Positions 1-7,638 are shown, counted from the stretch's first letter. The stretch: DNA of 64,000 bases from Fluviibacter phosphoraccumulans (GCF_016110345.1 NZ_AP019011.1:806001-870000), one strand, 5' to 3'. Program-made: numbers and translations. The notes: generated by a model from the sequence alone, not told the origin.

Positions 1-1
1 C

Positions 2-259
2 AAGGAAAAGCTGCTTGCAGCGGTTCGTGGGGGTATCACTCGCGCTTTGATTCCACATGAGAATGTGAAAGATCTGGTCGAGATTCCTGACACCATCAAG
101 GGTCGTATCGAAATCATTCCGGTTAAATGGATTGATGAAGTTCTGGAGAATGCGCTGGCCAGTACCCCGGTGGCATTGCCAGAGCAAGCCGACGCTGTGG
201 AACCCGCCGCAGCGGCAGTACCACCTGCCACGGAAGCACCCGCTGCTATTTGTCATTAA
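2..259 (+). CDS. lon: ATP-dependent protease La (Lon), C-terminal end only
   Basis: Only the last 85 or so residues are inside the window; the frame is open from base 2. The segment with GGITRALIPHENVKDL, then IPDTIKGRIEIIPVKWIDEVLE is the end of the Lon serine-protease (Ser-Lys) domain, followed by a short Ala/Pro-rich tail. Lon is a cytosolic ATP-driven protease that removes damaged and regulatory proteins. A strong hairpin terminator follows directly. Confidence 0.93.
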   Translation, partial: KEKLLAAVRGGITRALIPHENVKDLVEIPDTIKGRIEIIPVKWIDEVLENALASTPVALPEQADAVEPAAAAVPPATEAPAAICH

Positions 260-273
260 TTCAATAAATTAGC

Positions 274-309
274 CAACGGGGCAGAGTGGTGGTACACTAC
301 GCCCCGTTG
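274..309 (+). terminator. Terminator of lon
   Basis: A nine-base perfect stem, CAACGGGGC at 274-282 paired with GCCCCGTTG at 301-309, with an 18-base loop. It lies 14 bases after the lon stop codon. The T tract is weak. Confidence 0.7.
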
Positions 310-538
310 TTAATGACGCGGCGCAATAATGCGCTTCGCATCAAGTGGTTAGCCCTTTGGGGTTAATTACTGGCTAGCCCGGAAGCAACATTCGGGCAAA
401 CTGTGCATCGTCCCCAGCCGCACCCACAGGGTGTACCGGAATCCGGCCTGACCGGAATCTGTCTGATGGTCGATGTTCTTTTGACCACAGACCATCGCGT
501 TAGACAAGCGCGACCGGTTTTCCTTAATGGGGATAAAA
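310..538 (+). other. Long leader of the RNA helicase gene
   Basis: About 230 bases without a gene separate the lon terminator from the helicase start. The stretch contains possible hairpins, for example TCCGG/CCGGA near 439-453 and GATGGTC/GACCATC between 464 and 495. Long structured leaders are common on cold-shock DEAD-box helicase mRNAs; that this one acts that way is inference. Confidence 0.35.
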
Positions 539-2401
539 ATGACTGAACAAACAAACGGCTCGTTCGCGAGCATGGGTCTGGCCGCGCCATTGCTGACGGC
601 TATTGAAAACTTGGGTTTTACCCAACCGACGCCGGTACAGGCAGAGGCCATTCCAGCCGCCATCAATGGTGGCGACTGGATGGTGAGCAGCCAAACAGGG
701 AGTGGCAAAACTGCCGCCTTCCTGCTGCCAGTGCTTAACGCCATCATGTCTGGCTCGGAGAACTCGCCGATTGATCTGCATCGCGTGATTGGCCCAGCCG
801 GTCTGGTGCTGTGCCCAACGCGTGAGTTGGCACAACAAGTTGCTCAAGATGCGATCGACCTGCTCAAGAACAGCAAGGGTGTTCGTGTTGCTACCGTGAT
901 GGGCGGCATGCCTTATGGTAAGCAAATGGCTGGCCTGCGCGGTGCCTTGCTCGTCGTCGCTACGCCTGGGCGCCTGCTTGATCTGGCACAACGTCGTCAG
1001 ATTCATCTGGCTGATGTTAAAACGCTGGTCGTCGATGAAGCTGACCGTATGCTCGATCTGGGCTTTGCCGAAGATCTGGAAGACATCAATCACCTGTGTC
1101 AGAAGCGTGAACAGACATTGATGTTCTCGGCTACCTTTGCGCCGCGCATTATGTCGTTGGCGTCACGCCTGATGAAGTCGCCGGGCCGTCTGGAATTGGC
1201 CAGCGCTACGGATCGTCACACCCAGATTACGCAGTCGCTGCACTGGGCTGACAACATGATTCACAAAGAAAAGCTGCTCGACCATTACCTGCGTGATGCA
1301 GATCTGGAGCAGGCTGTGGTGTTTGCCAGTACCCAGGTCGAAACCGACCGTCTGGCTGATGCACTGGCTGAACAAGGCCATGCCGTCGCTGCTTTGCACG
1401 GTGCTATGCCACAAAAAGTGCGTGCGCACCGTCTGAAGCAACTGCGCAGCGGCCATGTCCGCGTGCTGGTGGCAACCGACGTAGCGGCTCGTGGTATCGA
1501 CGTACCCAGCATTACACACGTATTCAACTTCGGTCTGCCCATGAAGGCAGAAGACTATGTACACCGTATTGGTCGTACCGGTCGTGCCGGTCGAACTGGT
1601 AAGGCGATTACCTTTGCCGAACACCGTGATCGCATGAAGATCCGTACCATTGAAGCGCTGACGGATCAGCGCATTCCGGTGGCCGTGGTTGCAGGCCTTG
1701 AGCCAAAGACGCCTGAGCGTGGTGAAGGCCGTGGTGGTCGTGGCGAAGGCCGCGGTCGTCCTGGTGGGTTTGGCGGTGGCGAAGGTCGTGGCCGCCCGGG
1801 TGGTTTCGGTGGCGGTCGTGGCGCCTTTGGTGGTCATGGTCGCGGTGGTGATAGCAAACCACGTGAGTTCGGTGACCGTCCGCCGCGTTCGTTTGAAGAT
1901 CGCCCAGCACGCTCGTTTAGTGATCGCCCGCGTGAAGATCGTCCGGCACGTTCATTTGATGATCGTCCACGCAGCTTTGATGACAAGCCGCGTAGTTTCG
2001 GCGATCGTAACGACAAACCGCGTTCATTTAGTGATCGTCCACGTGAAGACCGCCCACGTTCTTTCGAAGATCGTCCGCGTAGCTTCGACGACAAACCGCG
2101 TAGCTTTGGTGACAAACCCCGCAGTTTCGATGACAAACCACGTGGCTTCGCTGGTGATAAGCCCCGTAGCTTCGGCGATAAGCCGCGCGCTGGTGGTGGC
2201 GGTAAATCTTTCGGTGGCCCAAAACCCTGGGGTGATAAGCCTGCGGGTAAGTTCGGCGATAAGCCGCGCTCCGAAGGCCGTTCGGACAAACCGGCCGGCA
2301 AGTCATTCAGCAAACCTGCTGGCAAGACTTTCTCCAAGCCGGTTGGTAAGACCTTCAGCAAGGCTACGGGCCACAGTGGTTTTGGCGGCCGCGGTCGCTA
2401 A
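539..2401 (+). CDS. DEAD-box ATP-dependent RNA helicase, RhlE-like, with repetitive basic tail
   Basis: An ATP-dependent RNA unwinding enzyme, cytosolic, probably for ribosome assembly or RNA decay. All DEAD-box motifs are intact: Q motif (PTPVQAEAIP), Walker A (SQTGSGKT), PTRELA, DEAD (VDEADRMLD), SAT, TDVAARGID and YVHRIGRTGR. The core ends near residue 390. The remaining ~230 residues are low complexity: a Gly/Arg block (RGG-like) and then many copies of a D-(D/R)-(K/R)-PR-SF unit, ending in Lys/Pro/Ser-rich repeats. Such tails bind RNA without sequence specificity. An upstream in-frame ATG at 527 exists, but the ATG at 539, 4-5 bases after GGGGAT, is the better start. RhlE rather than DeaD is suggested by the core, not proven. 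Confidence 0.93.
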   Translation: MTEQTNGSFASMGLAAPLLTAIENLGFTQPTPVQAEAIPAAINGGDWMVSSQTGSGKTAAFLLPVLNAIMSGSENSPIDLHRVIGPAGLVLCPTRELAQQVAQDAIDLLKNSKGVRVATVMGGMPYGKQMAGLRGALLVVATPGRLLDLAQRRQIHLADVKTLVVDEADRMLDLGFAEDLEDINHLCQKREQTLMFSATFAPRIMSLASRLMKSPGRLELASATDRHTQITQSLHWADNMIHKEKLLDHYLRDADLEQAVVFASTQVETDRLADALAEQGHAVAALHGAMPQKVRAHRLKQLRSGHVRVLVATDVAARGIDVPSITHVFNFGLPMKAEDYVHRIGRTGRAGRTGKAITFAEHRDRMKIRTIEALTDQRIPVAVVAGLEPKTPERGEGRGGRGEGRGRPGGFGGGEGRGRPGGFGGGRGAFGGHGRGGDSKPREFGDRPPRSFEDRPARSFSDRPREDRPARSFDDRPRSFDDKPRSFGDRNDKPRSFSDRPREDRPRSFEDRPRSFDDKPRSFGDKPRSFDDKPRGFAGDKPRSFGDKPRAGGGGKSFGGPKPWGDKPAGKFGDKPRSEGRSDKPAGKSFSKPAGKTFSKPVGKTFSKATGHSGFGGRGR

Positions 2402-2424
2402 TCCATTCAGTCCTAGCTGATACA

Positions 2425-2456
2425 ACATGCCGGTCAGGTTCGCCTCACCGGCATGT
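2425..2456 (+). terminator. Hairpin after the helicase gene
   Basis: A ten-base perfect stem, ACATGCCGGT at 2425-2434 with ACCGGCATGT at 2447-2456, 24 bases after the stop codon. There is no long T run. Confidence 0.6.
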
Positions 2457-2538
2457 CGCATTTATGGCGCTTGAATTTTCTCGCCGAGGCCTAATATGGC
2501 TACAATAAACATAGCCAAACAACGAAAAGAAATCAGGC

Positions 2539-3585
2539 ATGAAATTTAAGGATTACTACGAGACTCTGGGCGTTGCGCGTGATGCATCGGCCGACGAAAT
2601 CAAGAAAGCTTTTAAAAAGCTGGCGCACAAATACCATCCGGACATCTCCAAAGACCCGGACGGAGAAGAGAAGTTCAAAGAGGTCAACGAAGCCTACAAA
2701 ACGCTCAAAGACCCAGAACTGCGCAAAGCCTACGATCAGCTTGGCCGCCACAACCCAGGTGAACAGTTCAGACCGCCGCCGGGTTGGGAGCAGTATGCCC
2801 AAGGCGCAGGCTTTGGCGGCGACCATGGTGGCGCAAGCGGCTTTGGTGGCGGTGGTTTCGGTGCGGGTGGCTTTGAAGGTGCAAGCTTCGAAGATGTCGA
2901 TCTTTCTGAGCTCTTTGCCCAAATGGGGCGCGGGCGTGCACATGCAGGCCCTGCCGCCCATGGTGCGCATCAGGCGGGCGGTCAATCATTCAAGGCACCG
3001 GGTCAGGACTTTGAAGTCACTGCCCACATCTCGTTGGATGAGGCGGCCAAGGGCACTCTGATTGAGCTGAATCTAGAAATGCCTGAATACGATGCGCAGG
3101 GGCGTTTGCATCGTGTACCGCAAGTCTTCAAAGCACGGATTCCCAAAGGCGCTACCGATGGTCAAAAGATGCGGCTCGCCGGCAAGGGCGGTAAGGGTTT
3201 CAATGGCGGCCCCAATGGCGATCTGTATTTGAATATCGCCTTGCATCCGCATCCCTTGTTCCGTGCCGATGGTCACGATCTGTTTCTGGATTTACCCGTT
3301 ACCCCTTGGGAAGCCGCACTGGGTGCAGAGATTGATGTGCCGACCTTGGATGGCGCCGTGCGCATGAAAATCCCGGCGGGTACACCGGCCGGACGCAAAC
3401 TACGCTTAGGGGGTCGTGGCTTGCCCAAACCCAAAGAGGGGCAGGGCGATCTGTACGTCATCATACAAATAGCGACCCCCACGGAACTCAATGATGCAGA
3501 AAAGGCGCTCTTTCAGCAGCTGGCCGATGCATCCACCTTCAACCCGCGCGGCCATTTCGTGGCAGAAGCGCATCGTCACGCGTAA
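2539..3585 (+). CDS. cbpA: DnaJ-class co-chaperone CbpA
   Basis: A type-B Hsp40: it stimulates DnaK ATPase and can bind curved DNA. The J domain covers residues 1-70 with the HPD triad at 33-35. A Gly/Phe-rich linker (about 90-125) follows, then two C-terminal beta-sandwich substrate-binding domains (about 150-335). There is no zinc-finger domain, which separates it from DnaJ proper. The gene directly downstream, eight bases away, encodes a CbpM-like modulator, the usual partner in an operon. Confidence 0.93.
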   Translation: MKFKDYYETLGVARDASADEIKKAFKKLAHKYHPDISKDPDGEEKFKEVNEAYKTLKDPELRKAYDQLGRHNPGEQFRPPPGWEQYAQGAGFGGDHGGASGFGGGGFGAGGFEGASFEDVDLSELFAQMGRGRAHAGPAAHGAHQAGGQSFKAPGQDFEVTAHISLDEAAKGTLIELNLEMPEYDAQGRLHRVPQVFKARIPKGATDGQKMRLAGKGGKGFNGGPNGDLYLNIALHPHPLFRADGHDLFLDLPVTPWEAALGAEIDVPTLDGAVRMKIPAGTPAGRKLRLGGRGLPKPKEGQGDLYVIIQIATPTELNDAEKALFQQLADASTFNPRGHFVAEAHRHA

Positions 3586-3593
3586 GGCAGGCC

Positions 3594-3914
3594 ATGACAG
3601 AATCAATCACTACCCTAGAAGCCACCTGGCTCACCGTGACGGAGTTTACCCAGGTCGCCGGGTTATCGCAGGGTGACGTTGTCGCACTCGTAGATGTCGG
3701 CGTACTCAAACCGTCCGGCCGCAGCGTTAACGACTGGTCTTTCGACAGTGAAGCTATGTCGTTGGCGCGCCGCCTGCGCCGCATTCGTGAAGACCTGGAG
3801 CTTAACCTAGACGTGCATGCGCTAGCGCTGGGATTTCGTTTGCTGGAACGTATTAGCGAACTGGAGTCGGCCTTAAACCGCGCCCAGATTCAACAGCTGC
3901 AAGATCGTTCCTGA
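3594..3914 (+). CDS. cbpM: CbpM-like chaperone modulator (MerR-type helix-turn-helix)
   Basis: A 106-residue protein with an N-terminal MerR-like winged helix (VTEFTQVAGLSQGDVVALVDVG), a WSFDSEAMSLARRLRRIRED segment and a C-terminal helical region that could form a coiled coil. In enterics CbpM binds the J domain of CbpA and blocks its action. The position eight bases downstream of cbpA supports this assignment, although sequence resemblance to E. coli CbpM is loose. Confidence 0.82.
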   Translation: MTESITTLEATWLTVTEFTQVAGLSQGDVVALVDVGVLKPSGRSVNDWSFDSEAMSLARRLRRIREDLELNLDVHALALGFRLLERISELESALNRAQIQQLQDRS

Positions 3915-3942
3915 TCTGATAGAATATTGCCTGCTTCAGGAA

Positions 3943-4018
3943 GGGTCGTTAGCTCAGTTGGTAGAGCGTCTGCCTTACACGCAGAATGTCGGCGGTTCGA
4001 GCCCGTCACGACCCACCA
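3943..4018 (+). tRNA. tRNA-Val (TAC anticodon)
   Basis: 76 bases including an encoded CCA. The acceptor stem GGGTCGT/ACGACCC pairs perfectly; D arm TAGCTCAGTTGGTAGAGC, anticodon loop CTTACAC with TAC, and T arm GGTTCGAGCCC are all standard. A TAGAAT box at 3920-3925 is a plausible -10. The 3' half is the target of the integrations downstream. Confidence 0.97.
3970..4018 (+). repeat. Attachment-type direct repeat, copy 1 (inside tRNA-Val)
   Basis: The 49 bases from the anticodon stem to the CCA end of tRNA-Val are repeated without a mismatch at 4739-4787. The last 24 bases, with a further 51 bases of downstream sequence, recur at 7961-8035. This is the pattern left by site-specific integration into a tRNA 3' end. 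Confidence 0.9.
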
Positions 4019-4032
4019 CCTAAAGCCTTATT

Positions 4033-4064
4033 AACCCGCTCTCGGTAACGACGGCGGGTTTTTT
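4033..4064 (+). terminator. Terminator of tRNA-Val
   Basis: AACCCGC at 4033-4039 pairs with GCGGGTT at 4054-4060, followed by a run of T. A near-identical terminator follows the third repeat copy at 7999-8030. Confidence 0.85.
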
Positions 4065-4106
4065 GTTGTTCGGTGTTTAGTTTTGAAAATATGGTTAAAT
4101 AAACAC

Positions 4107-4397
4107 ATGAAACCCTCAGATGCACTCCAGGCACACCGAGAACTAATCCGAACCGTGGTTGAGAGATACCGCGCTAAGAACCCGCGTGTGTTTGGATCGG
4201 TTTTGCATGGCATCGATAAAGAGGGCAGCGATCTTGATTTGCTCGTTGAGCCAACGCAAGGTGCAACCTTGTTTGATCTAGGTGCTATCCAGATTGAGCT
4301 TGAAGAGCGGCTCGGTGTTCCGGTAGATGTGCTGGTGCCAAAAGATCTACCGATAAGATTTAGAGATGTCGTTCTGAGAGAAGCTTTGCCGGTATGA
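4107..4397 (+). CDS. mntA: MntA-type nucleotidyltransferase antitoxin
   Basis: A 96-residue minimal nucleotidyltransferase. The signature GS-x10-DxD is exact: GS in VFGSVLHG and DLD in GSDLDLLVE, with ten residues between them. In the type VII MntA/HepT systems studied, this enzyme adds AMP units to a tyrosine of the HEPN toxin and so silences it. The ATG at 4107 fits the family; a TTG-started extension from 4083 is possible but unlikely. Its stop overlaps the next start by four bases (ATGA), and the two genes fill the whole interval between two tRNA-derived repeats. Confidence 0.9.
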   Translation: MKPSDALQAHRELIRTVVERYRAKNPRVFGSVLHGIDKEGSDLDLLVEPTQGATLFDLGAIQIELEERLGVPVDVLVPKDLPIRFRDVVLREALPV

Positions 4398-4738
4398 CGA
4401 CCCAACAGGAGCGGACATCGCTACATGTTGACTTGATGTGTCAGGCTGCGCGTCAAGCCATCGAGTATGTGTCCGGCATGGATCAGATTGCCTTTGTTCA
4501 GGATCCTAAAACGCTAGATGCCGTCATCATGAAGCTATTGGTAATCGGTGAGTTAGCATCCAAAGTTCTGGAAGAAGATGCCCCATTTACCAAAGCAAAC
4601 CCAGATGTACCTTGGCTGAAGATGAAAGGCATGAGAAACAGAATGGCTCATGGTTATTTTGAGCTAGACCACGAGGTTGTTTGGGATACCGTTAAAAATG
4701 CAGTGCCCGAATTAATTGAGGCATTAGATAAACTCTGA
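4394..4738 (+). CDS. hepT: HepT-type HEPN RNase toxin
   Basis: A 114-residue HEPN protein (HepT/DUF86-like). The catalytic R-x4-H-x-Y motif is seen as RNRMAHGY, with the tyrosine that MntA partners AMPylate. The family cleaves RNA, in some cases tRNA. The gene overlaps mntA by four bases, so the two are surely co-translated. The stop codon TGA (4736-4738) lies directly against the first base of the second tRNA-Val repeat, so nothing separates the toxin gene from the attachment site. Confidence 0.9.
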   Translation: MTTQQERTSLHVDLMCQAARQAIEYVSGMDQIAFVQDPKTLDAVIMKLLVIGELASKVLEEDAPFTKANPDVPWLKMKGMRNRMAHGYFELDHEVVWDTVKNAVPELIEALDKL

Positions 4739-4787
4739 CTGCCTTACACGCAGAATGTCGGCGGTTCGAGCCCGTCACGACCCACCA
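4739..4787 (+). repeat. Attachment-type direct repeat, copy 2
   Basis: An exact 49-base copy of the tRNA-Val 3' half (3970-4018). It cannot be a full tRNA gene because the 5' half is absent. It marks the far boundary of the MntA/HepT segment and the near boundary of the next one. Confidence 0.9.
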
Positions 4788-4822
4788 AAAACTACTCCAA
4801 GTAGACACGTGAAGCACCAGCA

Positions 4823-4847
4823 AACCCGCTCCAGTAGCGGGTTTTTT
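4823..4847 (+). terminator. Terminator after repeat copy 2
   Basis: AACCCGCT pairs with AGCGGGTT across a five-base loop, followed by six T. It resembles the other two tRNA-Val terminators in arm sequence, but its flanks differ. Confidence 0.8.
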
Positions 4848-4941
4848 GTTGCCGTTTGTCTTATGTCGTCTAGCGTGATACTGAATCGACCTTAGAACGC
4901 TAGACACTTCTGAGCCTCTAAAATGAGGCATAGGAGGTGTT

Positions 4942-5220
4942 ATGAGCAACAAGCGATTTACCGAAGAATTTCGTATTGAAGCCGTTAAACAGGTCACTGA
5001 ACGTGGCTATCCAGTCAAAGAAGTGTCAGAGCGTTTGGGCGTCGCGACTTGGAGCCTATACAACTGGATCAAGGACTACAGTACGCGACCAGCAGTCAGA
5101 CAGGCTGATCAGGATCAAGCAGCACGGATCAAACGACTGGAATCTGAATTGCGTCGAGTGACTGAGGAGCGTGACATTCTAAAAAAGGCCGCCGCGTACT
5201 TTGCCAAGGAATCCCGGTAA
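4942..5220 (+). CDS. IS3-family transposase OrfA
   Basis: A 92-residue helix-turn-helix protein with the IS3 OrfA pattern: RFTEEFRIEAVKQV, GVATWSLYNW, then a leucine-zipper-like helix with LKKAAAYFAKES. A well-placed SD (AGGAGG) precedes the ATG. An A AAA AAG slippery heptamer at 5181-5187, in the correct phase, would allow -1 frameshifting into orfB to give the OrfAB transposase. Confidence 0.93.
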   Translation: MSNKRFTEEFRIEAVKQVTERGYPVKEVSERLGVATWSLYNWIKDYSTRPAVRQADQDQAARIKRLESELRRVTEERDILKKAAAYFAKESR

Positions 5221-5249
5221 GGTACGCATTCATCAAGGCGCATGAATCT

Positions 5250-6089
5250 ATGCACCGGGTTAAAACGCTGTGCCGAGTTATGGCCGTACATCCCAGCGGT
5301 TATTACGCATGGAAGGCCAAGCCATTGTCTAATCGAGCCAAGGAGGATAGACGGCTCGCCGGGCATATCAAGCAATCCTGGCTGGAGAGTGGTGGCGTCT
5401 ATGGCTATCGCAAGATCACGCTAGATCTTCGTGATCTGGGCGAGACCTGCGGTAAGGATCGGGTCTATCGGATCATGAAGGCTGAAGGATTGCGTTCCCA
5501 GACGGGTTATAAGCGTCGTCAGGGTAAATACGGCCGTCCATCTGTTGTTGCTCCCAACAAGCTACAGCAGCAATTTACGGTGGAACAACCGAATCAAGTC
5601 TGGGTAGTCGACATCACCTACATCCGGACGCATGAAGGCTGGCTATATTTGGCAGCGGTACTGGATCTTTATTCCCGTCAGGTCGTTGGCTGGGCCATGA
5701 GTTCAAGAATCGATACTGAACTAGCGCTTAATGCCCTGTTGATGGCAGTCTGGAGACGCAAACCTTCTGGGGAAGTCGTCATCCACTCGGATCAGGGCGT
5801 CCAGTTCAGTAGCCATGACTGGCAGGCGTTCCTCAAGGAGCATGGATTGACAGCCAGCATGAGTCGCCGCGGGAATTGCTATGACAACGCTGTGGCTGAG
5901 AGCTTCTTCCAGCTTCTAAAGCGTGAACGGATTCGCCGGAAGATCTATCTGACGAGAGAAGAGGCTCGTGCAGATATCTTCAATTACATCGAGATGTTCT
6001 ACAACTCGAAACGACGTCACGGACACGCCAATGGCGTTTCTCCGGTACAGTTTGATCAGCAGTACTTCAACCGGCTCAATTGTGTCTAG
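5250..6089 (+). CDS. IS3-family transposase OrfB (DDE integrase domain)
   Basis: A 279-residue retroviral-type integrase. The DDE residues are in VVDITYIRT, VIHSDQGVQFSS and DNAVAESFF. A helix-turn-helix_21 region precedes them (SGGVYGYRKITLDLR). The frame is open upstream back to the slippery site in orfA, so the functional product is probably an OrfAB fusion rather than a protein starting at this ATG. No stop or shift is visible, so the element may still be active. Confidence 0.93.
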   Translation: MHRVKTLCRVMAVHPSGYYAWKAKPLSNRAKEDRRLAGHIKQSWLESGGVYGYRKITLDLRDLGETCGKDRVYRIMKAEGLRSQTGYKRRQGKYGRPSVVAPNKLQQQFTVEQPNQVWVVDITYIRTHEGWLYLAAVLDLYSRQVVGWAMSSRIDTELALNALLMAVWRRKPSGEVVIHSDQGVQFSSHDWQAFLKEHGLTASMSRRGNCYDNAVAESFFQLLKRERIRRKIYLTREEARADIFNYIEMFYNSKRRHGHANGVSPVQFDQQYFNRLNCV

Positions 6090-6117
6090 TAAACCCCGGT
6101 CGATTCACATTGTAATG

Positions 6118-6783
6118 TCAGTAGCTACTACAGCTTGTTTGGCCGCCAATCTTTACGCAATTGGTTTGAACTGGCTGTCGATATTGAGAAGATGCACGGT
6201 TGAATAGCATTAAGGTCTGGGCAGTGGCTTGTTGCTGCTGGGCGATAGCCTGGGCTCGTTGGATTTCTGTTGCCCTGACTCCATCCTGTATCTGCTGCTG
6301 GCGATCGGACCACTTCTTTCTGTTTGCGGCTGTGATTTCAATGTATTCTCCGTAACTAATCTGCCCAGCCCATAATCTAGCCTTTGCTTGTTTATTGGCT
6401 AACATCAGAGACTTGTAGTTGGCGGCGTAAGGTGAATTTTGATAGGTGCCAGCGGCAATATCTACATCAATATGATCTTGCTGGCACAGGGTCAATGCAG
6501 CGTCCCAGGCAAGGATCGCATCTTTTTCTCGAGCAGTAGGTTTTTTCTTCGACGCAATTTGCAGCAGCGTTGCGTTATCTGGATCCATAACAGGAATGTG
6601 TTGCCGAATAGGGTCGATCTTTGGGTCTGCGACTCTTGCATCACATCGTCTATTTGCCTCAGCTGTTGCTGCATCGATATCAGCTTGAGTCCAGCCTGTT
6701 GATGTTCTTGGTGTTTGCTGAATGGCGCAGCCTAGGAGGCTGATACAAAAGGTGAGTGCAGTAAGTACGATTCTGGTTTTCAT
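6118..6783 (-). CDS. Putative lipoprotein, unknown function
   Basis: 221 residues. A signal peptide ends in a lipobox (LLGC, Cys at about 19), so the product is probably a lipoprotein of the inner or outer membrane. The mature part is polar and helical with a Gln-rich stretch (QAIAQQQQATAQ) near residue 185 and two Cys close to the C terminus. I do not recognise the family. It ends ten bases from the IS3 right end, so the insertion just missed it. It belongs to the second segment between tRNA-Val repeats. Confidence 0.75.
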   Translation of the reverse strand: MKTRIVLTALTFCISLLGCAIQQTPRTSTGWTQADIDAATAEANRRCDARVADPKIDPIRQHIPVMDPDNATLLQIASKKKPTAREKDAILAWDAALTLCQQDHIDVDIAAGTYQNSPYAANYKSLMLANKQAKARLWAGQISYGEYIEITAANRKKWSDRQQQIQDGVRATEIQRAQAIAQQQQATAQTLMLFNRASSQYRQPVQTNCVKIGGQTSCSSY

Positions 6784-7128
6784 GGTGACATGTCTTCTGG
6801 TCTTTAGACTCGAAGCTTAAACCCAAAAAGACAACGCCGAACATCATTAGATAAACAATTTTGTTTGATACTGGGAAAACCTGTGCTACATTTAAAGCGC
6901 TGGTAAACAAATCAGCACCGGATTGGCGTCCGGCTATACAAAGGCGCAGCAAGCCGCGCCGTTTATCTGTGCGGCTTTTATTTTTGCTGTGTCACTTGCA
7001 TTACCGCTTATGGCGGGCTGTGTAGGCCTCTCGCAAGAGGGGGCGGTTCCTTTGTACCGTTACGCCAACCTGCACAGTCTGCCTCCCTATTGGCGTAGGG
7101 AAATCTAACCAAACAAAGGAGTTTCACC
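6784..7128 (+). other. Phage-island leader region with hairpin
   Basis: 345 bases between the lipoprotein gene and a small gene. Around 6923-7108 a non-ATG frame reads GYTKAQQAAPFICAAF and later YANLHSLPPYWRRE; it resembles leader peptides seen ahead of regulators in phages and P4-like satellites (Ash/Icd-like regions), from memory and unverified. TACGCCAA at 7061-7068 pairs perfectly with TTGGCGTA at 7090-7097, just ahead of the AAAGGAG ribosome site of the next gene, so it could control its translation or transcription. Confidence 0.4.
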
Positions 7129-7404
7129 ATGTTTCTAACAGCAATCCGTAAGCAAGACGAATCTTTTACTGATCGAAGCGAAGTTTTGCGCTCGCCATCA
7201 GAGCACCACGTCTTTTGCCAAGAAGATAGCGTGATGGTCACCCAAGATGCTCACGGCCAAATGTGTATAGTGATTGGCTCCCAAGCAACCGACGAGCAGA
7301 TGATTAAGCTAGCCAAGCGCGTAAATACGGATCTAGCAGCTTTAATGGCGTTTCGAGATACGAAAAGAGAAAGCCCGGTCGGACACTCCAAAAGTGGAGC
7401 CTGA
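7129..7404 (+). CDS. Small hypothetical protein of the tRNA-Val island
   Basis: 91 residues, soluble, with an AAAGGAG ribosome-binding site eight bases ahead of the ATG. No family is recognised. Central part: MCIVIGSQATDEQMIKLAKRV. The last eleven codons overlap a predicted RNA structure (7371-7450), so the 3' end of the gene has a second constraint. Likely part of a phage-derived satellite. Confidence 0.6.
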   Translation: MFLTAIRKQDESFTDRSEVLRSPSEHHVFCQEDSVMVTQDAHGQMCIVIGSQATDEQMIKLAKRVNTDLAALMAFRDTKRESPVGHSKSGA

Positions 7405-7450
7405 CCGCCGCAGCTTTGGCGGTTCAAGTACATCCACGGTCGCCGGGCTT
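7371..7450 (+). ncRNA. Predicted multibranch RNA structure
   Basis: An outer stem AAGCCCGG (7371-7378) with CCGGGCTT (7443-7450) encloses two hairpins: CTCCA/TGGAG (7386-7390, 7395-7399) and ACCGCC/GGCGGT (7404-7409, 7418-7423). All arms pair perfectly, giving a three-way junction. It overlaps the end of the preceding gene. No long T run follows, so it is not a simple terminator. The RNA family is not recognised. Confidence 0.45.
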
Positions 7451-7638
7451 ATGTAAATCATACAACATTGGGTTTGGGCGGCGTTATTAAATGCCGCCGT
7501 ACCTATGTGCTGACGACCCTGTGTACAAGGACAGGCGCTACACAGTGAAGTAAGGGCTTCTCCTTACGGCCGTCTACTAGATGATATAGTCAGAACAATT
7601 GATTGAATAGAAGCCTATCGGTTGAACGGACTCTAATC
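7451..7638 (+). other. Noncoding stretch with two further hairpins
   Basis: GGCGGC near 7475 pairs with GCCGCC near 7491 across a ten-base loop, and GTAAGG/CCTTAC pair across six bases around 7551-7568. No gene is supported here. Confidence 0.4.

Larger units (their letters stand above)
4882..6107 (+). mobile_element. IS3-family insertion sequence, 1226 bp
   Basis: The ends are imperfect inverted repeats. The left end starts TGAATCGACC at 4882, followed by CTAGACAC and GAGCC blocks. The right end, read in reverse, has the same three blocks at the same spacing and finishes at 6107. The element encodes orfA and orfB in the -1 frame. No three-base target duplication is visible, so one end may have been altered after insertion. 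It sits ten bases from the stop codon of the lipoprotein gene. Confidence 0.9.

Noticed and set aside
1920..2200. CRISPR-like spacing of repeats in the helicase gene
   Set aside because: The repeats are coding units of unequal length within one reading frame, without unique spacers or cas genes.
1689..2420. Alternative plus-strand frame through the helicase tail
   Set aside because: The repeats make several frames open. The in-frame tail is continuous with the helicase core and has a typical RNA-binding composition.
4882..6107. Target duplication flanking the first IS3 element
   Set aside because: The bases outside the ends (TAC on the left, CAT on the right) do not match, so none is claimed.
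6923..7108. 61-codon frame ahead of the small island gene as a real protein
   Set aside because: It needs a TTG start with no ribosome site and overlaps a strong hairpin. Kept only as a possible leader-peptide region.
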